64,000 nt of DNA, from the NCBI RefSeq assembly GCF_028747205.1, contig NZ_CP112880.1, positions 2,542,001 to 2,606,000 of the forward strand, read 5' to 3'. The notes beneath the pieces are model-generated. The model worked only from the letters and a program-made list of their open reading frames with translations, had not been told where the DNA came from and ran no database searches. A program made the translations under genes and the position numbers. This DNA is from Streptomyces sp. CA-278952. GTDB lineage: Bacteria > Actinomycetota > Actinomycetes > Streptomycetales > Streptomycetaceae. How positions within the stretch are numbered: position 1 is the first letter of the stretch; each line of letters opens with the position of its first letter. Positions 50,956-59,395 of this stretch are shown here, one piece after another.

Positions 50956-51917
50956 TCGGTGCCTCCCGCAGCACCCGGGGCGTCCGTAAAGTCCATAACG
51001 TCCGCAGCGGCCGTGGCGGCCGTGGCGGCCGTGGCGGAAGACAGGCCCGCGAAGAGGTCGCCCTCGCGCGTCCCCGCGGGCACGCCCGCTGCGCCCCGCA
51101 CCAGTTGGTAGTACTCGGTCGTCAGCAGGGGCTGACCGAGGTCGTTGGAGAGGGCGAAGAACGGGCCGTCGACCGCGATCTGGGTGGCGTGGGCGCGCAT
51201 CGCCGCCGACTTGGCCCCGGCGTACGCCGATCCGTCGATCTCCGCGGTGATCCGCTCCCCGTCGGTGACGCCCGGGACGTCGTCCACGGAGGCGATGCCG
51301 GGGAAGGCCCCGGGGGCGGTGGCGCGCAGCCGCTCGAAGCCGGCCTCGGCCACGGCGCGCTCCACCCGGTTCCAGTAGATCTTCGCGATGGCGTGCGGCG
51401 CGTCGGTACCGTACGCCGGGTCGGCGGCCAGGTCGGCGGCGCGCATCGCGACGCGGTGGGCCTGGATGTGGTCGGGGTGGCCGTAGCCGCCGTCCGGGTC
51501 GTAGGTGACCAGGACCTGGGGGCGGACCTCGCGGATCACCTCGACGAGGTGGGCCGCCGCCTCGTCCACCGGGGTGGACCAGAAGGAGCCGGGGCGGCCG
51601 TTCTGCTCGGCGCCCATCATTCCGGAGTCCCGGTAGCGGCCGGCCCCGCCGAGGAAGCGGTGGTCGTCGACGCCGAGCTCCTTCATCGCCGCGGCCAGCT
51701 CGCCGACGCGGTGGGGGCCGAGCGCGTCGTCCCGGTCGGCGGTGAGGCGGGCGAGCGCGGGCGGGATGACCTCGCCCTCCTCGCCGAGCGTGCACGTCAC
51801 CAGGGTGACGTGGGCGCCCTCGGCGGCATACCTGGCCATGGTGGCGCCGTTGTTGATCGACTCGTCGTCGGGATGCGCGTGCACCAGCAGCAGACGGCGG
51901 GCGGGGAGGTCCTTCAT
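50952..51917 (-). CDS. mshB: GlcNAc-Ins deacetylase, mycothiol biosynthesis
   Basis: A 321-residue zinc deacetylase. The family motif A-H-P-D-D-E is near the N-terminus ([16 protein letters not shown]), and the third zinc ligand lies in [11 protein letters not shown]. It removes acetyl from N-acetylglucosaminyl-inositol, the second step of mycothiol synthesis, the actinobacterial glutathione substitute. The ATG at 51917 has TAGGGT 7 nt upstream, so it is probably leaderless. Confidence 0.93.
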   Translation of the reverse strand: MKDLPARRLLLVHAHPDDESINNGATMARYAAEGAHVTLVTCTLGEEGEVIPPALARLTADRDDALGPHRVGELAAAMKELGVDDHRFLGGAGRYRDSGMMGAEQNGRPGSFWSTPVDEAAAHLVEVIREVRPQVLVTYDPDGGYGHPDHIQAHRVAMRAADLAADPAYGTDAPHAIAKIYWNRVERAVAEAGFERLRATAPGAFPGIASVDDVPGVTDGERITAEIDGSAYAGAKSAAMRAHATQIAVDGPFFALSNDLGQPLLTTEYYQLVRGAAGVPAGTREGDLFAGLSSATAATAATAAADVMDFTDAPGAAGGTE

Positions 51918-51924
51918 GGGGACC

Positions 51925-51930
51925 ACCCTA
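51925..51930 (-). promoter_or_regulatory. candidate leaderless -10 box (TAGGGT) of mshB
   Basis: TAGGGT read on the minus strand lies exactly 7 nt before the mshB ATG at 51917; the same box and spacing as dapE. Confidence 0.5.
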
Positions 51931-52005
51931 CGAGCCCCGAGGCCCCCCGTGCCCCCGCGCCCCGTGCCCCGCGCCTCCTCGGCCCCCCGGCCCGCCCCGG
52001 CGCGG

Positions 52006-52200
52006 TCAGAACTTGATGCTGCTGATCATCCCCGCCACGTTGGTCGTCAGGTCCGAGATGGTCGGTGCGACCGACGAGCTCGCGATGTAGAACCCGAGCA
52101 GCATGCAGACCACCGCGTGCCCTCCCTTCAGCCCGGATTTCCGGATCAGCAGGAAGACGATGATCGCCAGCAGCACTACCGCCGAAATCGAGAGCGCCAC
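52006..52200 (-). CDS. small membrane protein (64 aa)
   Basis: 64 residues: an N-terminal helix ([15 protein letters not shown]), a basic loop R-K-S-G-L-K-G-G-H, then a second hydrophobic segment ([16 protein letters not shown]) and a polar end. It starts at ATG with GAGGTG upstream. No family is recognised; the layout is that of a hairpin membrane miniprotein. Confidence 0.65.
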   Translation of the reverse strand: MALSISAVVLLAIIVFLLIRKSGLKGGHAVVCMLLGFYIASSSVAPTISDLTTNVAGMISSIKF

Positions 52201-52369
52201 GGCGGTTCACCTCCATCGGTACGTTCGGACGGTCGGAACGGGGGTATGCGAAGTCAGCAGGTTCCTACCCACCTAGCGCTACGGATCATAACTTTCCGTG
52301 CCAACGCATTGGTCGGGGCACAGCAGCACGAGGGGCGCACGAACCGCGCCGCACAGGGGAGTTCGGAGC

Positions 52370-52375
52370 TAAGTT
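52370..52375 (+). promoter_or_regulatory. candidate leaderless -10 box (TAAGTT)
   Basis: TAAGTT lies exactly 7 nt before the ATG at 52383. A GGAG lies too close to act as an SD. Confidence 0.5.
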
Positions 52376-52382
52376 CGGAGTC

Positions 52383-54509
52383 ATGACCTCGCAGAAGCTG
52401 TCCTTTCCCCGCCAGCAAGCACGGACCCAGCGCTTCACTCTCGGCGCACCTCGCGCCTTCACCGTCTCACCGGATGAGACACGTGTGATCTTCCTCCGGT
52501 CGACGTCCGGAACGGACCGCACCACCCGGCTCTGGGTCCTCGATCCGGCGACCGGCGAGGAGCGCGTCGCGGCCGATCCCGAAGTCCTGCTGGGCGGCGC
52601 GGCGGAGAAGCTGTCGGCGCAGGAGCGGGCCCGGCGCGAGCGGACCCGGGAGGGTTCGTCGGGCATCGTCTCCTACGCGGTGGACGCGGCCGCGGAGTTG
52701 GCCGCGTTCGCCCTGTCCGGAAAGGTGTACGTGGCCGAACTGCGGGCCGGGACCGCGCGGGCGCTGCCGGTGCCGGGCCCGGTGATCGACCCCCGCCCGT
52801 CCCCCGACGGCCGGCACGTCGCGTACGTGGCCAAGGGCGCGCTGCGGGTCGTGGGCGCGGGGGGCGAGGGTGACCGGGCGCTGGCCGAGCCGGAGGACTC
52901 TCATGTCACCTACGGTCTGGCCGAGTTCATCGCGGCCGAGGAGATGCACCGCTACCGGGGTTTCTGGTGGTCGCCGGAGTCGGACCGGCTGCTGGTCGCG
53001 CGGGCCGACGACAGCCCCGTACAGCGGTGGTACATCGCCGATCCCGCGCATCCCGAGCGCCGGCCCGCCGAGATCGCCTACCCGGCGGCGGGCACGCCCA
53101 ACGCCGAGGTGCGGCTCTTCGTCATGGACCTGGAGGGGGCCCGTACCGAAGTGGTCTGGGACCGGGCCGCGTTCCCGTACCTGGCCCAGGTGCACTGGTC
53201 CTCCGCGGGCGCCCCGCTGCTGCTGGTCCAGGCCCGGGACCAGCGCAGCCAGCAGTATCTGGCGGTGGACCCGGAGAGCGGTGCGACCCGCATCGTGCAT
53301 GTCGACGAGGATCCGGTGTGGCTGGATCTTTTCCCCGGGGTGCCCGCGTGGGCGCCGGACGGGCGGCTGGTGCGGATCGTCGACGAGGGCGGCGCGCGGG
53401 TGCTGGCGGTCGGGGACCGGCTGCTCACGGGGGCGCAGCTGCACGTCCAGTCGGTGCTGGACATCGGGGAGTCCGACATCCTGGTCTCGGCGGTGGCCGG
53501 TGAGGACGCGGTCGAGCCGGAGATCGGGCAGATCCATGTGTACCGGGTGAACGAACTGGGAATCGAGCGCATTTCCGAAGGGGTGGGTGTGCACTCCGCG
53601 GTCCGCTCGGGCAATCTTGCGGTCCTGGTCTCGGCCGTTCCCGAGGAGCCCGGGGCCGCCGCGTGGGCGGTGCGGGACGGCAAGCGGCTGGCCCGGATCC
53701 CGAGCTTCGCCCAGGAGCCGGTGCTCTCCGCCCGCGTGACGCTCACCGAGGGGGGCGCACGGCGGATTCCGTGCGCCGTGCTGCTCCCCTCGGACTACCA
53801 GGAGGCGGATGGTCCCCTTCCGGTCCTGATGGATCCGTACGGCGGTCCGCACGGCCGCCGGGTCGTCGCCGCGCACAACGCTCATCTGACCTCGCAGTGG
53901 TTCGCGGACCAGGGCTTCGCGGTGGTCGTGGCGGACGGGCGGGGCGCGCCGGGCCGCTCGCCGGGCTGGGAGAAGGCGGTGCGGGACAACCTCGTGATGA
54001 CGATGGAGGACCAGGTCGAGGCGTTGCACGGGCTCGCCGGGCGGTTCCCGCTCGACCTGTCCCGGGTGGCGATCCGCGGCTGGTCCTTCGGCGGCTATCT
54101 GGCGGGGCTCGCGGTGCTGCGGCGGCCCGACGTGTTCCACGCGGCCGTGGTGGGCGCTCCGGTGACGGACCAGCGGCTGTACGACACCCACTACACCGAG
54201 CGCTATCTCGGCGACCCGGCGACGCAGCCCGAGGTGTACGCGTACAACTCGCTGCTCACCGACGACGGTCTCTCCGAGCCCGCCGCCGAGGTCCGGCCCA
54301 TGATGATCGTGCACGGCCTGGCCGACGACAACGTGGTGGTCGCCCACGCCCTGCGGCTGTCCTCGGCGCTGCTGGCCGCCGGGCGTCCGCACGAGGTGCT
54401 GCCGCTGAGCGGGGTGACGCACATGACGCCGCAGGAGCAGGTCGCGGAGAACCTCCTCCTGCTCCAGGTCGACTTCCTCAAGCGGTCGCTGGGACTGACC
54501 GGAGCCTGA
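52383..54509 (+). CDS. S9 family peptidase (dipeptidyl peptidase IV type)
   Basis: A 708-residue protein: beta-propeller region (about 1-450) with a D-E-x2 pair (FIAAEEMHRYRGFWW, the double-Glu motif that binds the peptide N-terminus), then an alpha/beta hydrolase domain with Ser in G-W-S-F-G-G-Y, Asp in H-G-L-A-D-D-N and His in G-V-T-H-M. It is expected to release X-Pro or X-Ala dipeptides. No signal peptide is present, so it is cytoplasmic. Confidence 0.92.
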   Translation: MTSQKLSFPRQQARTQRFTLGAPRAFTVSPDETRVIFLRSTSGTDRTTRLWVLDPATGEERVAADPEVLLGGAAEKLSAQERARRERTREGSSGIVSYAVDAAAELAAFALSGKVYVAELRAGTARALPVPGPVIDPRPSPDGRHVAYVAKGALRVVGAGGEGDRALAEPEDSHVTYGLAEFIAAEEMHRYRGFWWSPESDRLLVARADDSPVQRWYIADPAHPERRPAEIAYPAAGTPNAEVRLFVMDLEGARTEVVWDRAAFPYLAQVHWSSAGAPLLLVQARDQRSQQYLAVDPESGATRIVHVDEDPVWLDLFPGVPAWAPDGRLVRIVDEGGARVLAVGDRLLTGAQLHVQSVLDIGESDILVSAVAGEDAVEPEIGQIHVYRVNELGIERISEGVGVHSAVRSGNLAVLVSAVPEEPGAAAWAVRDGKRLARIPSFAQEPVLSARVTLTEGGARRIPCAVLLPSDYQEADGPLPVLMDPYGGPHGRRVVAAHNAHLTSQWFADQGFAVVVADGRGAPGRSPGWEKAVRDNLVMTMEDQVEALHGLAGRFPLDLSRVAIRGWSFGGYLAGLAVLRRPDVFHAAVVGAPVTDQRLYDTHYTERYLGDPATQPEVYAYNSLLTDDGLSEPAAEVRPMMIVHGLADDNVVVAHALRLSSALLAAGRPHEVLPLSGVTHMTPQEQVAENLLLLQVDFLKRSLGLTGA

Positions 54510-54542
54510 GCGGCACCCGGCCGGCCCGGCCCGTCCTCCCCG

Positions 54543-54965
54543 TCATCCGCTCACCAGCGGGGCGGCGGGGAGGCGGGCGGGGGCCCGAAGCCGGGAGCCT
54601 GGGCGGGCGGCTGACCAGGAGCCCCGTACGGCGGGTTGCCGGGGGGGCTGGGCGCCCCACGGTCCGCTGCCGCCCCACGGGCCCGGGGCACCACCGGCGG
54701 GGGTGCGCCCGACGCCCTTACGGGCGAGGACGAGGAGCACGAGGGGTCCGGCGAGGAGCGCGGAGAAGGAGGTCAGCATGTTCAGCTGCGCCTCGATGTC
54801 CGCGTCGAGGAAGTGCTCGTACATCTCGTAGTGGATGATGCGCGCCGTGCCCAGCACGCCCGAGGAGAGCACGAACCCGCCCGCGAGCAGGCCGAGGGGG
54901 CGCGCGTGTGCCGCACCGGCGACTGCGCCGACGGCCGCCGCCAGGAACACCAGGACGTGCGTCAC
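54543..54965 (-). pseudogene. membrane protein with probable frameshifted tail
   Basis: A 140-residue frame with three to four hydrophobic helices (VLVFLAAAVGAVAGAA, LGLLAGGFVLSSGV, LLAGPLVLLVLARKG). Its tail turns into atypical Arg/Ala-rich sequence after a run of seven G (54641-54647 on the plus strand). With six G the tail would read Q-P-P-G-N-P-P-Y-G-A-P-G..., the Pro/Gly/Gln tail common in such proteins, ending in P-P-P-R-W at 54551. The GTG start at 54965 is tentative. Confidence 0.6.
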
Positions 54966-55125
54966 GGAGACCCAGCCGGGAGGTCCCTCGGTCAGCGGGC
55001 CGGTCAGGGGCCCGGCCGATGAACCCGGATGAACAAGGCGTTCGGAGGGGTGGGCCGGAAGCGGCGGGCGACCGGCCGGAGCGACAAGACGACGCTCCGG
55101 CCGGACCACGGCACCCGCACGGCCG

Positions 55126-55131
55126 TACGCT
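55126..55131 (+). promoter_or_regulatory. leaderless -10 box (TACGCT) of a micro-ORF
   Basis: TACGCT lies exactly 7 nt before the ATG at 55139, facing the 3' end of the peptide transporter operon. Confidence 0.45.
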
Positions 55132-55138
55132 GTTCAGC

Positions 55139-55189
55139 ATGGGGCGTTCGTATATCGGTGCGGCGACGGCGGAGTTGCCTGCTTGTTAA
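55139..55189 (+). CDS. possible 16-residue micro-ORF
   Basis: ATG to TAA encodes MGRSYIGAATAELPAC. It has a leaderless-type promoter but no SD, and no larger gene follows on its strand; a small CGCGT/ACGCG stem follows the stop. It could encode a real micropeptide or mark a promoter for antisense RNA against the adjacent oppF-like gene. Translation is unproven. Confidence 0.3.
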   Translation: MGRSYIGAATAELPAC

Positions 55190-55205
55190 CGCGTCCGACG
55201 CGACC

Positions 55206-56414
55206 TCATGACGTTTCACCCTCGGTGCGCCCCGGCCTCTCCCCGGGCTCCGGTCCCGGCCGCGCGGGCCCCGGGGCCTCCCGCTTGCCCTCCGGCGGCA
55301 CCACGCGCTTCTCCTCCGCGAAGTGGCACGCCGAGTCGTGCCGGGCCGGGGTGTCGACGTGCCGGAACTCCGCGGGGACCGCCAGCAGCGGAACCTCCAG
55401 TGCGCACCGCTCCTGCGCCTTCCAGCACCGGGTGCGGAAGCGGCAGCCCGAGGGGATGTTGGCGGGCGAGGGGACGTCGCCGTGCAGGATGATCCGTTCC
55501 CGGTGGTCGCGGGCCGTCGGGTCCGGTACGGGGACGGCGGAGAGCAGCGCCTGGGTGTACGGGTGGGTGGGGTGGTCGTAGATCTCCGCGTCGGAGCCGA
55601 TCTCCACGATCCGGCCCAGGTACATCACGCCGACCCGGTCGGAGATGTGCCGGACGATCGAGAGGTCGTGGGCGATGAAGACGAAGCTGAGGCTGAACTC
55701 CGCCTGGAGCCGGTCCAGCAGGTTGACGACCTGCGCCTGGACGGAGACGTCGAGCGCGGAGACGGGTTCGTCGGCGACGATGATCTCCGGGTTGAGGGCG
55801 AGGCCGCGGGCGATGCCGATGCGCTGGCGCTGACCGCCGGAGAACTGGTGCGGATAGCGGTTGATGTACTCCGGGTTGAGCCCGACGACGTCCAGGAGGT
55901 CCTGCACCTTCTGCCGTCGGCTGCCCTTCGGGGCGACCTCGGGGTGGATCTCGTACGGCTCCCCGATGATGTCGCCGACCGTCATCCGCGGGTTCAGCGA
56001 GGTGTAGGGGTCCTGGAACACCATCTGGATGTTGCGGCGCACGGCCTTCAGCGCCCGGCCGGACAGCTTCGCGATGTCCTCGCCCTTGTAGCGGATCGCG
56101 CCGGCGGTGGGGCGCTCCAGGTGGACGAGCATCCTGGCGACGGTCGACTTGCCGCAGCCCGACTCCCCCACGATGCCCAGCGTCTCGCCGGCGTACAGGT
56201 CGAAGTCGACGCCGTCGACGGCCCGGACCGCGCCGATCTGCCGCTTGAGGAGGACGCCCCGGGTCAGCGGGTAGTGCTTGGCGAGGCCGCGTACCTGGAG
56301 GATCGGGTCGCCCTCCGTGTACGGCGTGACGGCGTCCTGCCGGGCCTGGGACAGCAGGGTGGAGCCGGCCGCGCCGCCGCCGGTCCCCGCACTCTCGTCG
56401 CGGTCAGCGTGCAT
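55206..56414 (-). CDS. oligopeptide ABC transporter ATPase (OppF-type)
   Basis: 402 residues. Walker [10 protein letters not shown], signature [10 protein letters not shown], Walker [13 protein letters not shown], and the oligopeptide C-terminal domain with three Cys ([15 protein letters not shown]). It overlaps the upstream ATPase gene by 11 nt. It is a close paralogue of the ATPase at 61195-62337. Confidence 0.92.
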   Translation of the reverse strand: MHADRDESAGTGGGAAGSTLLSQARQDAVTPYTEGDPILQVRGLAKHYPLTRGVLLKRQIGAVRAVDGVDFDLYAGETLGIVGESGCGKSTVARMLVHLERPTAGAIRYKGEDIAKLSGRALKAVRRNIQMVFQDPYTSLNPRMTVGDIIGEPYEIHPEVAPKGSRRQKVQDLLDVVGLNPEYINRYPHQFSGGQRQRIGIARGLALNPEIIVADEPVSALDVSVQAQVVNLLDRLQAEFSLSFVFIAHDLSIVRHISDRVGVMYLGRIVEIGSDAEIYDHPTHPYTQALLSAVPVPDPTARDHRERIILHGDVPSPANIPSGCRFRTRCWKAQERCALEVPLLAVPAEFRHVDTPARHDSACHFAEEKRVVPPEGKREAPGPARPGPEPGERPGRTEGETS

Positions 56415-57381
56415 CGAGCGTCTCCTTCCAGAAGTGGCAGGCGCTCCGGCGCCGCTCGTCCACCTCGTAGAGCGGCGGCACGTCGCTGCGGCATACGTCC
56501 CGGGCCTGCGGGCAGCGGGGGTTGAAGGCGCAGCCGGGCGGGATGCGGGTGAGGTTGGGCGGCAGGCCCTTGATCGCGTAGAGCTCCTGCCCCTTCTGGT
56601 CCAGGCGCGGGATCGACTGGAGGAGGCCCTTGGTGTACGGGTGGGCGGGGGCCTTGTAGATGTCGTGCACGGGGGCGGTCTCGACGATGCGGCCCGCGTA
56701 CATGACGGCGATCTTGTCGGCGACGTCGGCGACCACGCCGAGGTCGTGGGTGATCAGGATGAGGCCCATGTTCAGCTCGCGCTGGAGTTCGGCGAGGAGT
56801 TCCATGACCTGGGCCTGGACGGTGACGTCGAGGGCGGTGGTCGGCTCGTCGGCGATGATCAGGGACGGTTCCAGGGCCATCGCCATGGCGATCATGATGC
56901 GCTGGCGCATCCCGCCGGAGAACTGGTGCGGGTAGTTGCCGACCCGTTCCTTGGCGGCCGGGATGCGGACCCGGTCCATCAGCTCGACCGATCTGGCCTT
57001 CGCGTCCTTGCGGGACATGCCGCGGTGCACGACGAACATCTCGCCGAGCTGCTGGCCGACGGTGAGGACCGGGTTGAGCGAGGACAGGGCGTCCTGAAAG
57101 ATCATGGCCATCTCCTGGCCGCGGATCTTCCGCCGCTCCTCCGGCTTGAGCTTCAGCAGGTCCCGGTCCTTGAAGAGGATCTCCCCGTCGGCGATCTTCC
57201 CGGGCGGCATGTCGAGGATGCCCATGATCGCCTGGGCGGTGACGGACTTGCCGGAGCCGGATTCGCCCAGGACGGCGAGCGTCTCGCCCTCGGCCACCGA
57301 GTAGTTGACCCCGTTGACGGCCTTGGCGACGCCTTCGCGGGTGTGGAACTCCACGTGCAGATCGCGCACTTCGAGCAACAT
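56404..57381 (-). CDS. oligopeptide ABC transporter ATPase (OppD-type)
   Basis: 325 residues starting [17 protein letters not shown]. Walker [11 protein letters not shown], signature [10 protein letters not shown], Walker [14 protein letters not shown]-terminal G-C-A-F-N-P-R-C-P with Cys residues typical of Opp/Dpp ATPases. It pairs with the OppF-type ATPase to power two permeases encoded just upstream. Confidence 0.92.
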   Translation of the reverse strand: MLLEVRDLHVEFHTREGVAKAVNGVNYSVAEGETLAVLGESGSGKSVTAQAIMGILDMPPGKIADGEILFKDRDLLKLKPEERRKIRGQEMAMIFQDALSSLNPVLTVGQQLGEMFVVHRGMSRKDAKARSVELMDRVRIPAAKERVGNYPHQFSGGMRQRIMIAMAMALEPSLIIADEPTTALDVTVQAQVMELLAELQRELNMGLILITHDLGVVADVADKIAVMYAGRIVETAPVHDIYKAPAHPYTKGLLQSIPRLDQKGQELYAIKGLPPNLTRIPPGCAFNPRCPQARDVCRSDVPPLYEVDERRRSACHFWKETLDAR

Positions 57382-57394
57382 GGCAACCGGCTCC

Positions 57395-58372
57395 TCAGCG
57401 CAGCTTGGGGTCGAGGGCGTCGCGCACCGCGTCGCCGAGCATGATGAAAGCGAGCACGGTGACCGCCAGCGCCCCGGCGGGCCAGAGCAGCATGTGCGGG
57501 GCGTTGCGGATGTAGTTGGCGGCGGCGGAGATGTCGATGCCCCACGAGACGGCCGGGTCCTTCAGGCCGACCCCGAGGAACGAGAGGGTCGCCTCCAGCG
57601 AGATGTAGGTGCCGAGCGCAATGGTCGCCACGACGATGACCGGGGCGACGGCGTTCGGGGTGATGTGGCGGAGCATCATGCGGGAGTTGGAGGCGCCGAG
57701 CGCGCGGGCCGCCTGGACGTAGTCGTTCTGCTTGGCGGTGATGACCGAGCCGCGGGCGATGCGGGCGATCTGGGGCCAGCCGAGCAGGACGATGAAGCCG
57801 ACGACGGGCCAGACGGTGGAGCTGGTGACGACGGAGAGGAAGACCAGGCCGCCGAGGACGACGGGGATACCGAAGAAGACGTCGGTGAGGCGGGAGAGGA
57901 TCGAGTCCCACCAGCCGCCGAAGAAGCCGGCGAGGCCGCCGAGCACGCTGCCGAGGATCGCGACGCCGAGGGTGGAGCAGATGCCGACGGTCACCGAGGT
58001 GCGGGTGCCGTGGACGACCCGGGTGTAGACGTCGCGGCCCTGGGGGTCGAAGCCGAAGGGGTGGCCGGGCTCGGAGCCCTTCTGGGCGTCGTCCAGGTTG
58101 GCCTGGAGGGGGTCGCCGCTCGCGATGAGCGAGGGCCAGATGGAGATGGTCACCAGGAAGAGGATGACCAGTGCGGAGATGATGAAGACCGGGTTGCGCC
58201 GCAGGTCGCGCCAGGCGTCGGACCAGAGGCTGCGGGGTTTGCCGGCCGGGCCCGTGCCGTCGGGGCCGGCCGGGTTCTTCTCCAGGCTGGCGCCCTCCGC
58301 CATGGCGAGGTCCGTGGGGCCGCCGGCTCCCGCCGGGGAGATCGCTCCGTCCGATGACTGCGGCTCAGGCAT
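57395..58372 (-). CDS. oligopeptide ABC transporter permease (OppC-type)
   Basis: 325 residues with a charged cytoplasmic N-terminus and about six transmembrane helices. The EAA loop is present as E/Q-A-A-R-A-L-G-A-S-N-S-R-M, and the protein ends G-D-A-V-R-D-A-L-D-P-K-L-R, the usual OppC/DppC terminus. Its start overlaps the OppB-type gene by 8 nt. Confidence 0.92.
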   Translation of the reverse strand: MPEPQSSDGAISPAGAGGPTDLAMAEGASLEKNPAGPDGTGPAGKPRSLWSDAWRDLRRNPVFIISALVILFLVTISIWPSLIASGDPLQANLDDAQKGSEPGHPFGFDPQGRDVYTRVVHGTRTSVTVGICSTLGVAILGSVLGGLAGFFGGWWDSILSRLTDVFFGIPVVLGGLVFLSVVTSSTVWPVVGFIVLLGWPQIARIARGSVITAKQNDYVQAARALGASNSRMMLRHITPNAVAPVIVVATIALGTYISLEATLSFLGVGLKDPAVSWGIDISAAANYIRNAPHMLLWPAGALAVTVLAFIMLGDAVRDALDPKLR

Positions 58373-59288
58373 AGCGGATCCTCGGGTCGAGTACGGCGTA
58401 CAGGAGGTCGACGATCAGGTTGGCGGCCAGGAAGACGAGGACGAGAATCGTGACGAACCCGACGACGGTCTGGGAGTTCTGGCGCAGGATCCCCTGGTAG
58501 AGCTGGTAGCCGACGCCGTGGATGTTGAAGATCCGTTCGGTGACGATGGCCCCGCCCATCAGGGCTCCCACGTCGGTGCCGATGAAGGTGACGACGGGGA
58601 TCAGCGAGTTGCGCAGCAGGTGCCGTACGACGACCCTGCGGCGGGGCAGGCCCTTGGCGACGGCGGTCCGTACGTAGTCGGCGCGGGCGTTCTCGGCGAT
58701 CGAGGTCCGGGTGAGCCGGGTGACGTAGGCGAGCGAGACCGAGGCGAGGACCAGCCCGGGGACGAGCAGTTCGTCGAAGGTGGGGTCGGCGGAGACCGAG
58801 GGCTTGATGATGCCCCACTTGACGCCCAGGAGGAGCTGGAGCAGCAGGCCGGTGACGAAGGTCGGGACGGCGATGACGACCAGCGTCAGGATGAGGACGG
58901 TGGTGTCGACGGGGCGGCCGCGCCGCAGTCCGGTGACGACGCCGAGGCTGATGCCGATGACGACCTCGAAGACGACCGCGACGACGGTGAGCCGGATCGT
59001 GATCGGGAAGGCGGTGGCCATCAGCTCGGTGACCTTCTGCCCGTTGAACGCGGTGCCGAAGTCGCCGGTGAACACGTTGCCCATGTAGGTGAGGTATTGC
59101 TGCCAGACCGGCTTGTCGAGGCCGAATTCGGAGCGCAGCTGGGCGGCGGTGGCCGGGTCGCACTGGCGGTCGCCGCAGAGGCCCGCGATGGGGTCGCCCA
59201 TCACGTTCACCATGAGGAAGATCAACAGCGTGGTGCCGAAGAAGACGGGGATCATCTGCAGCAGCCGCCGGATCACATAACGTCCCAT
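58365..59288 (-). CDS. oligopeptide ABC transporter permease (OppB-type)
   Basis: 307 residues beginning MGRYVIRRLLQMIPVFFGTT, the standard OppB/DppB start, with about six helices. The EAA-like loop is Y-V-R-T-A-V-A-K-G-L-P-R-R-R-V. It ends L-L-Y-A-V-L-D-P-R-I-R-Y. It is co-transcribed with the substrate-binding gene upstream and the OppC-type permease downstream. Confidence 0.92.
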   Translation of the reverse strand: MGRYVIRRLLQMIPVFFGTTLLIFLMVNVMGDPIAGLCGDRQCDPATAAQLRSEFGLDKPVWQQYLTYMGNVFTGDFGTAFNGQKVTELMATAFPITIRLTVVAVVFEVVIGISLGVVTGLRRGRPVDTTVLILTLVVIAVPTFVTGLLLQLLLGVKWGIIKPSVSADPTFDELLVPGLVLASVSLAYVTRLTRTSIAENARADYVRTAVAKGLPRRRVVVRHLLRNSLIPVVTFIGTDVGALMGGAIVTERIFNIHGVGYQLYQGILRQNSQTVVGFVTILVLVFLAANLIVDLLYAVLDPRIRYA

Positions 59289-59395
59289 GAGGGGCTCCGG
59301 GGGTTGGGGCTTGCGGGTCCGGGCGAGGGGTGCGGGTGCGCGGACGGCCGGGGCGCTGGTGTCGGGCGTCCCGGCCGTCCGCGTCGCTCAGTGCG

